From an uncultured Collinsella sp. (GTDB lineage: Bacteria; Actinomycetota; Coriobacteriia; Coriobacteriales; Coriobacteriaceae), in contig CAUADW010000011.1 in the NCBI GenBank assembly GCA_958427895.1, positions 1 through 38,329 of the forward strand: a stretch of DNA of 38,329 nt, read 5' to 3'. Both the position numbers and the translations under genes were made by a program. This document shows, one piece after another, positions 1-6,803 of the stretch. How positions within the stretch are numbered: the first letter of the stretch is position 1; every line of letters begins with the position of its first letter. The notes beneath the pieces were generated by a model, which was given only the letters and a program-made list of their open reading frames with translations, was not told where the DNA came from and searched no databases.

Positions 1-197
1 TCGTCGTGGTGGCCGTGAGCTTTCCGGTTAATGCCTGGGCGCTTGCTGCCAAACAGGTCCCCAACCTAATGAGTCTGCCCGTGCAGGATGCGCTGGTGCT
101 CATTGCAATTTCTGTGTTGCTGACGGTCGTTGCCGGCCTGCTGCCGGCCCGCAGCGCATCCAAAAAAGACCCCGTGGAAGCCCTGCGCTCCGAATAA
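1..197 (+). CDS. ABC transporter permease, FtsX/MacB type (C-terminal end only)
   Basis: The reading frame is open from the window edge, so only about the last 65 residues are visible. They hold one hydrophobic helix (DALVLIAISVLLTVVAGL) followed by PARSASKKDPVEALRSE. A last membrane helix followed by PAR-x-A...DP-x-ALR is the characteristic end of FtsX/MacB-family permeases, where it closes the fourth transmembrane segment on the cytoplasmic side. Proteins of this family work with an ATPase in lipoprotein release, peptide export or cell division; which of these applies cannot be told from the tail. A perfect hairpin follows directly, so this is probably the last gene of its operon. Confidence 0.8.
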   Translation, partial: VVVAVSFPVNAWALAAKQVPNLMSLPVQDALVLIAISVLLTVVAGLLPARSASKKDPVEALRSE

Positions 198-200
198 TGC

Positions 201-223
201 GACAAAGGGACAGTCCCTTTGTC
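201..223 (+). terminator. Hairpin after the permease (repeat family B)
   Basis: Perfect 10-bp arms GACAAAGGGA / TCCCTTTGTC around a 3-nt loop, four bases after the permease stop. There is no clear U-tract (it is followed by ACGTTCG), so it may end transcripts weakly or protect a 3' end. Similar hairpins occur at 34306-34340 and 35562-35596, which makes it an interspersed element rather than a one-off terminator. Confidence 0.6.
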
Positions 224-250
224 ACGTTCGTTGATATGAGAGAAGAGTAG

Positions 251-1204
251 ATGATTCTATCGTTGGCCCCTATGGAGGGGATTACCGGGCATGTGTTCCG
301 TCGCGTGCATGCGGAGTGCTTCGGCGCGCTCGATTGCTATTACACGCCGTTTTTGCCGCCGCCGCGGGTGGGAAACCGCTTTGGCGGCAAGGCGTTTAAG
401 GAGATTGATCCTGCCAATAACCAGGGGCTCAACGTGGTGCCTCAGCTGATGTCCAAGAACGCGGACGAGTTTGTGTGGGCGGCACAGGTGCTCGCCGACA
501 TGGGCTACCGCGAGGTCAATCTCAACTTGGGTTGCCCTTCGGGAACGGTTGTCGCCAAGGGCAAGGGCTCGGGTTTCTTGCGCAATCTCGACGAGCTCGA
601 GGCGTTCTTAAGCGATGTGTGCGAGCGGTCGCCGTTGCCGGTGTCGGTAAAGACCAGGCTGGGCCTGGAGAATGACGACGAATACGAGCGCGTGCTCGAT
701 CTGTATTGCCGCATGCCGCTGGCGGAGCTGATTGTGCACCCGCGCGTGCAAAAGGACCGCTATACGGGCTCGCCGCGCAAAGAGTTTTATGGCGAGACGT
801 TGGAGCGGGCACCGTTTCCCGTGGCATACAACGGCGACATTTTTGATCTTGAGGACATGGATGCGCTGGTGGAGGCCTATCCCGGTACACGCCATGTGAT
901 GCTGGGGCGCGGCCTGCTCGCGAATCCCGCTCTGGCCCGTATGGTCAACGGCGGCCCTGCTGCCACGGCAGCCGAGCTGCAGCGCTTCCACGACACGCTG
1001 TTTGCGGCATATGCAGAAGAGATTGGCGGCAATGCGGTCTTCCGCATGAAGGAGTGGTGGTTCTACGCCAAGTGCGCTTTCGCTGATCCCGCTACCGTCC
1101 ACAAGATCGTACGCAAGACCAAAAAGGTCGACGAATACCGCGCTGCCGTCGAGCGCGTCTTTCGCGAACAGCCGCTTGCACCCACAGCTCGCTTCCACGG
1201 CTAA
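251..1204 (+). CDS. tRNA-dihydrouridine synthase family protein
   Basis: A 317-residue FMN-dependent enzyme that reduces uridines in tRNA to dihydrouridine using NADPH. The TIM-barrel opening LAPMEGIT lies at residues 5-12. The signature LNLGCPSG is at 91-98, with C95 in the place of the catalytic proton donor. The phosphate-binding end of the barrel is visible as YNGDIF and MLGRGLLANP. Length and order of motifs fit the Dus family; which Dus type (and which tRNA position) cannot be settled from sequence alone. The ATG at 251 is preceded by a modest AGAAGAG site. It stands alone, with hairpins on both sides. Confidence 0.92.
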   Translation: MILSLAPMEGITGHVFRRVHAECFGALDCYYTPFLPPPRVGNRFGGKAFKEIDPANNQGLNVVPQLMSKNADEFVWAAQVLADMGYREVNLNLGCPSGTVVAKGKGSGFLRNLDELEAFLSDVCERSPLPVSVKTRLGLENDDEYERVLDLYCRMPLAELIVHPRVQKDRYTGSPRKEFYGETLERAPFPVAYNGDIFDLEDMDALVEAYPGTRHVMLGRGLLANPALARMVNGGPAATAAELQRFHDTLFAAYAEEIGGNAVFRMKEWWFYAKCAFADPATVHKIVRKTKKVDEYRAAVERVFREQPLAPTARFHG

Positions 1205-1264
1205 CTAGTCATCGGGGGCGTTCTTTAACGACTGGTCATTTAAGGACGTCCCCAACGACTATGT
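1205..1264. repeat. Interspersed hairpin repeat, family A, copy 1
   Basis: It begins at the base after the dus stop codon. The two halves are imperfect inverted copies: TAGTCATCGGGGGCGTTCTTTAA against TTTAAGGACGTCCCCAACGACTA. The same motif (CTAGTCATTGGGGACGTTCTT and its complement) recurs at 12498-12555 and 24841-24875, with degraded copies near 1925-1975 and 2318-2346. Here it is joined to the family D hairpin, forming a composite unit. Confidence 0.7.
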
Positions 1265-1275
1265 AGCAAAAAGCT

Positions 1276-1328
1276 GTACACCAGCATCCAAAGATGTCGA
1301 AAAATGTCGACTTTGGATGCTGGCGTAC
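1276..1328. repeat. Family D hairpin repeat, copy 1
   Basis: 18-bp arms (GTACACCAGCATCCAAAG at 1276-1293 and its near-complement at 1311-1328, one mismatch) enclose a 17-nt loop containing ATGTCGA twice. A 42-bp core from 1282 is identical to the second copy near 2364. It lies just beyond the 3' end of the minus-strand RHH gene, so it could end that transcript, but its strict conservation with copy 2 points to a repeat family. Confidence 0.75.
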
Positions 1329-1355
1329 ATGTTTGGGTCCGACGGGGGAGCGGGC

Positions 1356-1622
1356 CTAGGCAATCAGTGCATCAAGTGTAATGAGCTCTCTGAGCCGCTC
1401 CGTGCGTGTTTGCCCATGGCGTTTGGCTTTTTCGTCAAACGCCTCAAGAATCGATTCGCCCACACGTGCTGATATAACGACACTTGGCTCATCGGAGATC
1501 GACGGCCTTCCCAGCTTGATGGTGCGACCCTTCGGCCATTCATCTTTTTCGTATGCCTTCGCGGCTTTCTTCAACTCTCCGGGAGCAAACCCCATCATCT
1601 TTTCGAGCTGCTTAGCGTCCAT
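1356..1622 (-). CDS. Ribbon-helix-helix (CopG/RelB-like) antitoxin-like protein
   Basis: An 88-residue protein. The ATG at 1622 is chosen because AGGAGG sits just upstream; a longer in-frame reading to 1697 has no such site. The N-terminal part (MDAKQLEKMMGFAP, then a basic KKAAKAYEKDEWPKG stretch) is followed by a segment with the pattern of a ribbon-helix-helix fold: a beta strand (SVVISARVG), helix (ESILEAFDEKAKRHG) and helix (TRTERLRELI). RHH proteins bind palindromic DNA as dimers and are often antitoxins. No toxin partner is recognisable on either side. The upstream region holds TTGTCTACAAAACTGTATACAAA on the coding strand, a possible operator. The gene lies in an AT-richer, repeat-bounded island, which suggests transfer. 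Exact family is uncertain. Confidence 0.6.
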   Translation of the reverse strand: MDAKQLEKMMGFAPGELKKAAKAYEKDEWPKGRTIKLGRPSISDEPSVVISARVGESILEAFDEKAKRHGQTRTERLRELITLDALIA

Positions 1623-1804
1623 AGCGCCTCCTATCGATCGGCATAATGTCGAGCACAGGTCAACGGATACTCTTTTTGTATACAGTTTTGTAGACAAAAA
1701 TACAAACAGTTTATCGGCTAATTAGCTTGTTTTGACCCGCGTGTTCGATAGGAAATGAGCATTGACGGCTTCGATACTCCTTTGCTTTTCAGCCTGGAAT
1801 TTGG

Positions 1805-1930
1805 ATGCTCATTGAACTTCCGGAGGGGAGCGCTTTATTAAGCTATCGAGATTCTGAGCAGGAGCTCTCACTGGTCTTCGATAATGGGACCAGCTTAATT
1901 CGCGACACAGTGTGTCGCGAATGGGAGTAG
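1805..1930 (+). other. Possible 41-residue reading frame, gene remnant?
   Basis: ATG-initiated frame reading MLIELPEGSALLSYRDSEQE..., ending VCREWE. It is acidic, has no clear ribosome-binding site, and its end runs into a degraded family A repeat. The residue mix looks protein-like (IELPEG, LVFDNGTSLI), so it may be the remnant of a decayed gene. I do not recognise the family. Confidence 0.2.
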
Positions 1931-2017
1931 TCGTTAGGTGTCCTTCAATGGCTAGTCATATAAGAACGTCCAAGTGCCGGATTTTGTCATTTAGTGTCGT
2001 CCTCAGCGGCTATTCTG

Positions 2018-2261
2018 GAGGGTCGTGGTCAAAAAAGGGCAAATATGAGTACTGTTGCCATTATAGTTGCATTTATTTTGCTATAAATGGTAGCTCCTGA
2101 TGAGATTTGTTCCCATTCGGAGCTACTTTTATTAAACATATGAGGAGAAATAGCGTCGTCTGCGGACGTATGGAACGTTGAATAGTTCCTGAAGTGATCA
2201 AAATCGCTGCTACTAAACAGGTAGCAGTACTCATATTTGCCCTTTTTTGACCACAGCCCTC
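2018..2261. mobile_element. MITE-like element with 30-bp perfect inverted repeats
   Basis: The sequence at 2025-2054 (GTGGTCAAAAAAGGGCAAAT, then ATGAGTACTG) is exactly the reverse complement of 2225-2254. The match continues outward with GAGGG on both sides (2018-2022 and 2257-2261) and, with mismatches, about 30 bp further inward, so each arm is near 60 bp. The 170-bp interior is AT-rich and has an inner GTAGCTCC/GGAGCTAC hairpin near 2090-2127. No transposase is encoded, and no clear target-site duplication could be picked out by eye. Both arms begin an inward-reading ATG frame: 2045-2086 (+, 13 codons, MSTVAIIVAFILL) and 2073-2234 (-, 53 codons, starting MSTATCLVAAILITSG). Confidence 0.6.
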
Positions 2262-2357
2262 TCGGAAACCCTTTCCAGAGGCGTCAAACAGCCATAATCC
2301 AAAGGTCGCCTCAAACAATTAGCCGGTTAAGAGCGTCCATGACTACCCGCAAAAGCT

Positions 2358-2410
2358 GTACGTCAGCATCCAAAGATGTCGAAAAATGTCGACTTTGGAT
2401 GCTGGTGTAC
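2358..2410. repeat. Family D hairpin repeat, copy 2
   Basis: Arms 2358-2375 and 2393-2410 (two mismatches) around the same loop with a doubled ATGTCGA. The 42-bp core is identical to copy 1 at 1282-1323, 1082 bp away in the same orientation. As with copy 1, a family A fragment lies just before it and the 3' end of a minus-strand gene just after it. Confidence 0.75.
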
Positions 2411-2458
2411 ATGTTTAGGCCGTATGGGGTGGGGCCTTGGACGGACGGGATGCGCGTA

Positions 2459-2704
2459 CTAGAGCAGGTTCTCCTGTACCCACGTGATGATGTCACTCGA
2501 TTCGTAGAGTGGTTTGCCGTCGATGAACAGGCAGGGAACCTGGCGCTTTCCGCCGACGGCGATGAGTGTCTGCTCGGCTTCGGTATCGGTCGAGATATTG
2601 CGCTCGGGAATGGTCACGCCGTTATCGGCCAAAAAGCGCTTGACTTTAATGCAATATGGGCAGCCGGTCATAACGAATAGCGTGAGCTCATGATTAGTAG
2701 CCAT
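2459..2704 (-). CDS. Glutaredoxin family protein
   Basis: An 81-residue thioredoxin-fold disulfide reductase. After MATNHELTL comes the first strand and the active site CPYC (C15 and C18), then the helix. The cis-proline region is visible as QVPCLFIDGKPLYESSDI. The fold's usual order and length (80-90 residues) are complete. I chose the ATG at 2704, which follows GGAGA; the in-frame start at 2743 would add 13 atypical residues. CPYC is the classic dithiol glutaredoxin motif, so a role in reducing protein disulfides or in electron donation is likely. The partner thiol system is not in this window. It lies 51 bp downstream of the XRE regulator and may be read from the same transcript. Confidence 0.9.
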   Translation of the reverse strand: MATNHELTLFVMTGCPYCIKVKRFLADNGVTIPERNISTDTEAEQTLIAVGGKRQVPCLFIDGKPLYESSDIITWVQENLL

Positions 2705-2755
2705 AGGTCTCCAATCGGTTGAGGTTTTGATTGAAATACCCAAAGCCGCCGCGGT

Positions 2756-3583
2756 CTATGCGCGCGTCAACGACGACTCGATGGCCTGAACCAGAAACGC
2801 CGTGGCTCCGGTGCCGCAGGGCTTGTCGTAGTAGTCGATAAAGCGCTGGTCGGCAAGATATCCGTGGGCGAGGCCCAGGTATGCTTCGTCTTGGGGCTCG
2901 TGTCCCCAGTTAAGGGCAATCCATCGACGATGCATCGCGACAAGCTTACGAGCCTCGTTGCTCTCTGGGTCGCCAATGCCCATGGCAATCGAGAGCTGGC
3001 CCAGAATAGCGCGTTCAAGTTCCTTCATGTCGTTCCATGTCTCGGGGTCCATGTCCAGCAACGCTTCGTTTGCTGCATCGATAGCCTCATCGCCGTAGCG
3101 CGCCCGCGCTTCGGCGCCGTAGCGCGCCTCGTTTTCCTGCACGGTGCGCCAGCGCTCCAGTTGCGGCAGGACGGCGCCCATGAGCGAGACGGCTTCGTCG
3201 AGCGACATGCCGGTGTTTTGTGCCAGGCGCGGGGCACAATCCTCAATCATTGCCTCCATGGTGGTGTCATAGGTGTACTTGCCGTGGTCGTAGCACCACT
3301 TGCAGTAATGATCGGTCGCGGTGCCCGTGGCATCGGTGCCGCAGTCGTCGGGCGTGAGTATCATGCCGCAGCTCTGGCAATAATGCTCGGGCATTTCGAG
3401 CAGGTGGGACAGTGGCTCGCCGGTTACGGCGGCAATGAGCTTCATCATGTCGATGCCCGGGGTGACCTCGTCGCGCTCCCAACGGCTGACGGCTTGGCGC
3501 GTGACAAAGAGTTTGGCGGCGAGCTGCTCTTGGGTAAGGTGATGGGCGCGACGGATGGCAATGAGCTTTTCTGCAAAGGCCAT
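2756..3583 (-). CDS. XRE-family regulator with zinc ribbon and TipAS domain
   Basis: A 275-residue protein in three parts. Residues 1-60 are an XRE/Cro helix-turn-helix (LTQEQLAAKLFVTRQAVSRW). Residues about 67-102 are a zinc ribbon with CxxC at C69/C72 and C94/C97 (HYCQSCGM...HYCKWCYDHG). Residues about 155-273 match the TipAS antibiotic-recognition fold (MHRRWIALNWGHEP, YLADQRFIDYYD, GATAFLVQAIES). In the known protein TipAL, TipAS binds thiopeptides and is fused to a MerR-type DNA-binding domain; here an XRE domain and a metal site replace MerR. The ATG at 3583 follows AAAGGAG. It is divergent from trmO and may regulate itself or glutaredoxin. Ligand is unknown. Confidence 0.85.
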   Translation of the reverse strand: MAFAEKLIAIRRAHHLTQEQLAAKLFVTRQAVSRWERDEVTPGIDMMKLIAAVTGEPLSHLLEMPEHYCQSCGMILTPDDCGTDATGTATDHYCKWCYDHGKYTYDTTMEAMIEDCAPRLAQNTGMSLDEAVSLMGAVLPQLERWRTVQENEARYGAEARARYGDEAIDAANEALLDMDPETWNDMKELERAILGQLSIAMGIGDPESNEARKLVAMHRRWIALNWGHEPQDEAYLGLAHGYLADQRFIDYYDKPCGTGATAFLVQAIESSLTRA

Positions 3584-3711
3584 AGCGGCTCCTTTCTGCT
3601 GGTTGATGGCTTAAGCATACGCGGCGGCAGGCGCCCTTCCAAGCAACCGTTGGTTGCACGACAGGAGTCCGCGGCGAAGAATTGCGCGCAACGCCCCACG
3701 CCTCCATGCCG

Positions 3712-3717
3712 TACAAT
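3712..3717 (+). promoter_or_regulatory. -10 box of a likely leaderless trmO transcript
   Basis: TACAAT ends seven bases before the ATG at 3725, the expected distance to a transcription start. The mRNA would therefore begin at or next to the start codon. No ribosome-binding site is seen. No good -35 box is visible. Confidence 0.5.
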
Positions 3718-3724
3718 GACCGGC

Positions 3725-4462
3725 ATGGAACCTATTGCACACATACATACCGACCTGCCGCAGAAGTTCGGCATTCCACGCAACAGCTTTTTGGCTCCTC
3801 ATCTGCAGGGACGCATCGTTTTTGAGCCGGAATTTGCCTCCAATGCAGCGGTTGAGGGTCTGGACTCCTTCTCTCACCTATGGCTGCTGTGGCGCTTCGA
3901 AAACGGTACGCCCGGCGGCACGGCTAAGGACATAGCCGCCGATGCCAAAACGCAGGACAGGTCCGGCACCAACGTCAAGTGGTCGAAAACCGTGCGTCCG
4001 CCGCGTCTGGGTGGAGCCGAACGTGTGGGCGTGTTTGCCACGCGCAGTCCGTTTCGCCCTAATCCCATTGGGCTTACCTGCGTCAAGCTCGATCGCGTCG
4101 AGCTTACCGACGACGGCCCCATCATCCATGTGCTGGGGGCCGATCTGCGCGACGGCACGCCCATCTACGACATTAAGCCCTACATTCCGTTTGCGGACTG
4201 CCACCCGGATGCAACGGGCGGCTGGATTGAGGATGCTCCGTGGCAAGAGCTCGATGTTGAGTTTCCGCAGGCGCTGCAGGATATGGTCTCGCCCGCAAAG
4301 CTCCCCGGCTTGGTCGAAGTCCTTCGCCAAGACCCGCGCCGCGCAGGCAGCAAGTACGAGCCAAACCGCGTCTATCACCTGGCCTTTGCCGGGCTCGACA
4401 TATCTTTTACGGTCGATAAAACCCAGCTAACCGTGGTCGCCGTCAACGACGCGCGAGACTAA
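3725..4462 (+). CDS. trmO: tRNA (N6-methylthreonylcarbamoyladenosine)-type methyltransferase, TsaA/TrmO family
   Basis: A 245-residue SAM-dependent enzyme. In E. coli TrmO adds the methyl group of m6t6A37 in threonine tRNA. The TsaA-like beta-barrel is recognisable by IAHIHTDLPQKFGIPRN near the start, the SHLWLLWRF segment, and the family signature TRSPFRPNPIGLT. The later DIKPYIPFADC matches the conserved end of the domain, and the C-terminal part (VYHLAFAGLDISFTV) corresponds to the extra domain of full-length TrmO. I chose ATG 3725 because a TACAAT box lies seven bases upstream; ATG 3716 in the same frame overlaps that box. It is divergent from the XRE/TipAS regulator. Confidence 0.88.
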   Translation: MEPIAHIHTDLPQKFGIPRNSFLAPHLQGRIVFEPEFASNAAVEGLDSFSHLWLLWRFENGTPGGTAKDIAADAKTQDRSGTNVKWSKTVRPPRLGGAERVGVFATRSPFRPNPIGLTCVKLDRVELTDDGPIIHVLGADLRDGTPIYDIKPYIPFADCHPDATGGWIEDAPWQELDVEFPQALQDMVSPAKLPGLVEVLRQDPRRAGSKYEPNRVYHLAFAGLDISFTVDKTQLTVVAVNDARD

Positions 4463-4528
4463 CCAGTCATTCGTCCGCATCCGTCAAATTAAGCGCCAAA
4501 CCCCGCGTCAAAACCGCCCACGCTGGTG

Positions 4529-4534
4529 GACAAT
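4529..4534 (+). promoter_or_regulatory. Probable -10 box for the MalY/PatB-type gene
   Basis: GACAAT 40 bases before the ATG at 4575, in an otherwise AT-poor gap. The same hexamer type stands before several other genes here (12579, 24890). No convincing -35 box. Confidence 0.4.
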
Positions 4535-4574
4535 AACGCCTACCAAAACAATCAACTTTGTACGGGAGCTCAGC

Positions 4575-5789
4575 ATGAAATACGACTTTAGCTCGCTTAT
4601 CGACCGCCACGGCATGGACTCTATCGCTGTTGACTCTTGGGGTGAGATCCCCGGTATGGCCCCGAACGCACCCGACGAGGGCTTCGACCGCATTCCCATG
4701 TGGGTGGCCGACATGAACTTTGCCACGGTGCCCACGGTCCAGGAACACATCATTCAGCGCGCCCAGCACCCCATGTTTGGCTATTTCAATCCGCGCTCCG
4801 AGTATTTCGACCGCATCATCGAATGGCAGAGCCGCCGCAATGGCGTCGAGGGCCTGCGCCCTGAACATATCGGTTACGAAAACGGCGTGCTGGGCGGTGT
4901 CGTGTCGACGCTGCGCGCGTATATCCAGCCGGGCGATGCGGTGCTGGTCCACAGCCCCACCTACATCGGCTTTACCAAGTCCATTGAGGCCGCGGGCTAT
5001 CGTATTGTCCATAGCCCGCTTAAGCTCGACGATCAGGGCGTGTGGCGCATGGACTTTGAGGACATGGAGTGCAAACTCGCCCAAAACCACATCCATGCCG
5101 CGGTGTTCTGCTCGCCGCACAATCCCTGCGGCCGCGTATGGGAGCGCGACGAAATCGAGCGCGCCATGGACATCTATCGCCAGCACGATTGCGTGGTGAT
5201 TTCGGACGAGATTTGGTCCGATATCATCCTGCCGGGGCACAAGCACATCCCGACGCAGTCGGTGAGCGAGGATGCCCGCATGCGCACGGTTGCCCTCTAT
5301 GCGCCGAGCAAGACGTTTAACCTGGCGGGCCTTGTCGGCAGCTACCACATTGTCTACAACGAGACGCTGCGTGACCGCATCTGCGCCGTGTCCAACAAGA
5401 CCCACTACAACGAGATGAATGTCCTCTCCATGCATGCGCTTATCGGTGCCTACCAGCCGCAGGGCTACGAGTGGGTGGACGAGCTCAACCAGGTGCTTGC
5501 CGGCAATATCGAGTACTTCTGCGATTACGTGGACGGGCATTTTGAGGGCGTGTCCTATTCGCGTCCGCAGGGCACGTACATGGTGTTTCTGGACTGCACC
5601 GAGTGGTGTCGCGAGCATGGCCGCGATATTCAGTGGCTGCTCGACGAGGGGGCGCGCGTGGGCGTGGGATATCAGGACGGCCGCCCGTTCCACGGGCCCT
5701 GCCACATTCGCGTGAATCTGGCGCTGCCGCTTTCGCGCGTAAAGGAAGCGTGCGACCGCCTGGACCGCTACGTTTTTAATGCACGGTAA
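4575..5789 (+). CDS. PLP-dependent aminotransferase, MalY/PatB (cystathionine beta-lyase-like)
   Basis: A 404-residue fold-type I PLP enzyme. The MalY/PatB subgroup is indicated by the opening MWVADMNFATVPTVQEHI and by GYFNPRSEYFDRIIEW. Cofactor contacts are visible: SPHNPCGR (N183), the aspartate of ISDEIWSD (D211) that binds the pyridine nitrogen, and the Schiff-base lysine in APSKTFNLAG (K246). The C-terminal HIRVNLALP carries the arginine that holds the substrate carboxylate. Members of this group usually split C-S bonds of cystathionine or cysteine conjugates, releasing thiol, ammonia and pyruvate; substrate here is an inference. A GGAG site precedes the ATG. It is a single gene ended by a strong hairpin. 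Confidence 0.9.
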   Translation: MKYDFSSLIDRHGMDSIAVDSWGEIPGMAPNAPDEGFDRIPMWVADMNFATVPTVQEHIIQRAQHPMFGYFNPRSEYFDRIIEWQSRRNGVEGLRPEHIGYENGVLGGVVSTLRAYIQPGDAVLVHSPTYIGFTKSIEAAGYRIVHSPLKLDDQGVWRMDFEDMECKLAQNHIHAAVFCSPHNPCGRVWERDEIERAMDIYRQHDCVVISDEIWSDIILPGHKHIPTQSVSEDARMRTVALYAPSKTFNLAGLVGSYHIVYNETLRDRICAVSNKTHYNEMNVLSMHALIGAYQPQGYEWVDELNQVLAGNIEYFCDYVDGHFEGVSYSRPQGTYMVFLDCTEWCREHGRDIQWLLDEGARVGVGYQDGRPFHGPCHIRVNLALPLSRVKEACDRLDRYVFNAR

Positions 5790-5801
5790 GTGAGCACTGC
5801 A

Positions 5802-5840
5802 TGCGGGGCCTTCTGCCAAGTCGGCTGGAAGGCCCCACAT
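5802..5840 (+). terminator. Hairpin after the MalY/PatB-type gene
   Basis: GGGGCCTTC (5805-5813) pairs with GAAGGCCCC (5828-5836), with an inner GCC/GGC pairing around AAG. It begins 12 bases after the stop. The U-tract is weak. Confidence 0.6.
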
Positions 5841-5933
5841 GGTAAAACGTCTGTAGCCATTGGGCACTCGTGTGGTTTTGTTTGCTATTATTTTTTACCA
5901 TTTCAGTCTGTAAACAGGATCGTCTGGAGCTTG

Positions 5934-6803
5934 ATGAAAAGACCCCGTCGCTCGGTTGCCATTTCGTTGTTTGTTGCGCTTGCAGTGGCGAGCGCCTTTG
6001 TCGTAGCAATAGCCGGCTGTTCCGGGTCGAATGACGGAGCCTCGACGTCTGCATTAGAAGGTCTGGACGCCTCACAGGCCAAAGACGACAACCTTAAGAC
6101 GCTCAATGTTGGCAGCGACCTCTATCCACCGTTTGTGTATACCGACGAGTACGGCGATATCGTTGGCCTGGATGTCGAGATATTAACCGAGGCTTTGGCC
6201 CGCATTGGCTACAAGCCAAAATACCAGCTGATCGATTGGGAAAAGAAGAAAGAACTACTGGCGAGCGGCGAGCTCGATTGCGTCATGGGCAGCTTTAGCA
6301 TGACGGGTCGCGAAAACGAGTATCGTTGGGCCGGCCCGTACCTTGCGAGCCGCCAGGTGGTCGCGGTCGATTCCCAGAGCGATATCTACACGCTTGCCGA
6401 TCTTGAGGATAAGGTCGTGGCGGTCCAGTCCACCACCAAGCCCGAGGACATTTTGCTCAATCATACAAATGAAAACGTTCCGCAGATCAAAGAGCTCTAC
6501 TGCTTTTCGGACCGCTCGTATCTGAACCCGGCGCTCGTCGAAGGTCTGGTCGACGCCATCGCCGCGCATGAGTCCTCGCTGCTCACCTACGAAAAAGACT
6601 ATGGTGTGACGTATCGCATTTTGGATGAGCCGCTGCTAGAGGTTGGTTTGGGCACCGCTTTCGATACCAATGATACGCGCGGCATCGACGTTAAACTCAC
6701 CCGTGCCTACCAAGAAATGCTTGCCGATGGCACCATGGAACGTCTGGTGTCAAAGTACTTTGATGACCCTTCGCCATTTTTGAATATGGAGGGCCTGTCA
6801 TGA
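5934..6803 (+). CDS. Solute-binding lipoprotein (SBP family 3), probable sensor partner
   Basis: A 289-residue lipoprotein. Residues 1-28 form a basic start and hydrophobic signal ending in AIAGC, so C29 is the lipid-anchored cysteine. The mature part is a family 3 periplasmic-binding fold: LNVGSDLYPPFVYTDEYGDIVGLD, DLITEALARIGY-like helix, and LDCVMGSFSMTGRENEYRW, all typical of amino-acid binders. The ATG at 5934 follows GGAG. Its stop overlaps the start of the next gene by four bases (ATGA), and no transporter permease or ATPase is nearby. It therefore probably presents a ligand to the downstream histidine kinase instead of, or as well as, feeding a transporter. That link is inference. Confidence 0.85.
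   Translation: MKRPRRSVAISLFVALAVASAFVVAIAGCSGSNDGASTSALEGLDASQAKDDNLKTLNVGSDLYPPFVYTDEYGDIVGLDVEILTEALARIGYKPKYQLIDWEKKKELLASGELDCVMGSFSMTGRENEYRWAGPYLASRQVVAVDSQSDIYTLADLEDKVVAVQSTTKPEDILLNHTNENVPQIKELYCFSDRSYLNPALVEGLVDAIAAHESSLLTYEKDYGVTYRILDEPLLEVGLGTAFDTNDTRGIDVKLTRAYQEMLADGTMERLVSKYFDDPSPFLNMEGLS

Larger units (their letters stand above)
1623..2458. other. Gene-poor, AT-richer interval with repeats
   Basis: 836 bp without a convincing gene. It holds the RHH promoter region (to about 1740), a possible 41-residue reading frame at 1805-1930, a degraded family A repeat (1925-1975), the MITE-like element (2018-2261), a second degraded family A copy (2318-2346) and the second family D hairpin (2358-2410). 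Base composition is visibly more AT-rich than the flanking genes between about 1660 and 2300. Confidence 0.7.

Noticed and set aside
2073..2318. 81-residue minus-strand frame across the MITE-like element
   Set aside because: It starts outside the element, runs through the inverted repeat, has no ribosome-binding site and no recognisable fold. Only its inner MST- start is mentioned, as part of the repeat.
2864..3715. Upstream extension of the trmO frame to a 532-residue protein
   Set aside because: The extension is antisense to the XRE/TipAS gene, and the TsaA domain begins after ATG 3725, which has its own -10 box.
4467..5867. 466-residue minus-strand frame opposite the MalY/PatB-type gene
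   Set aside because: Long antisense frames are common at this GC content. The plus frame carries all PLP motifs and a ribosome-binding site; the minus frame carries none.
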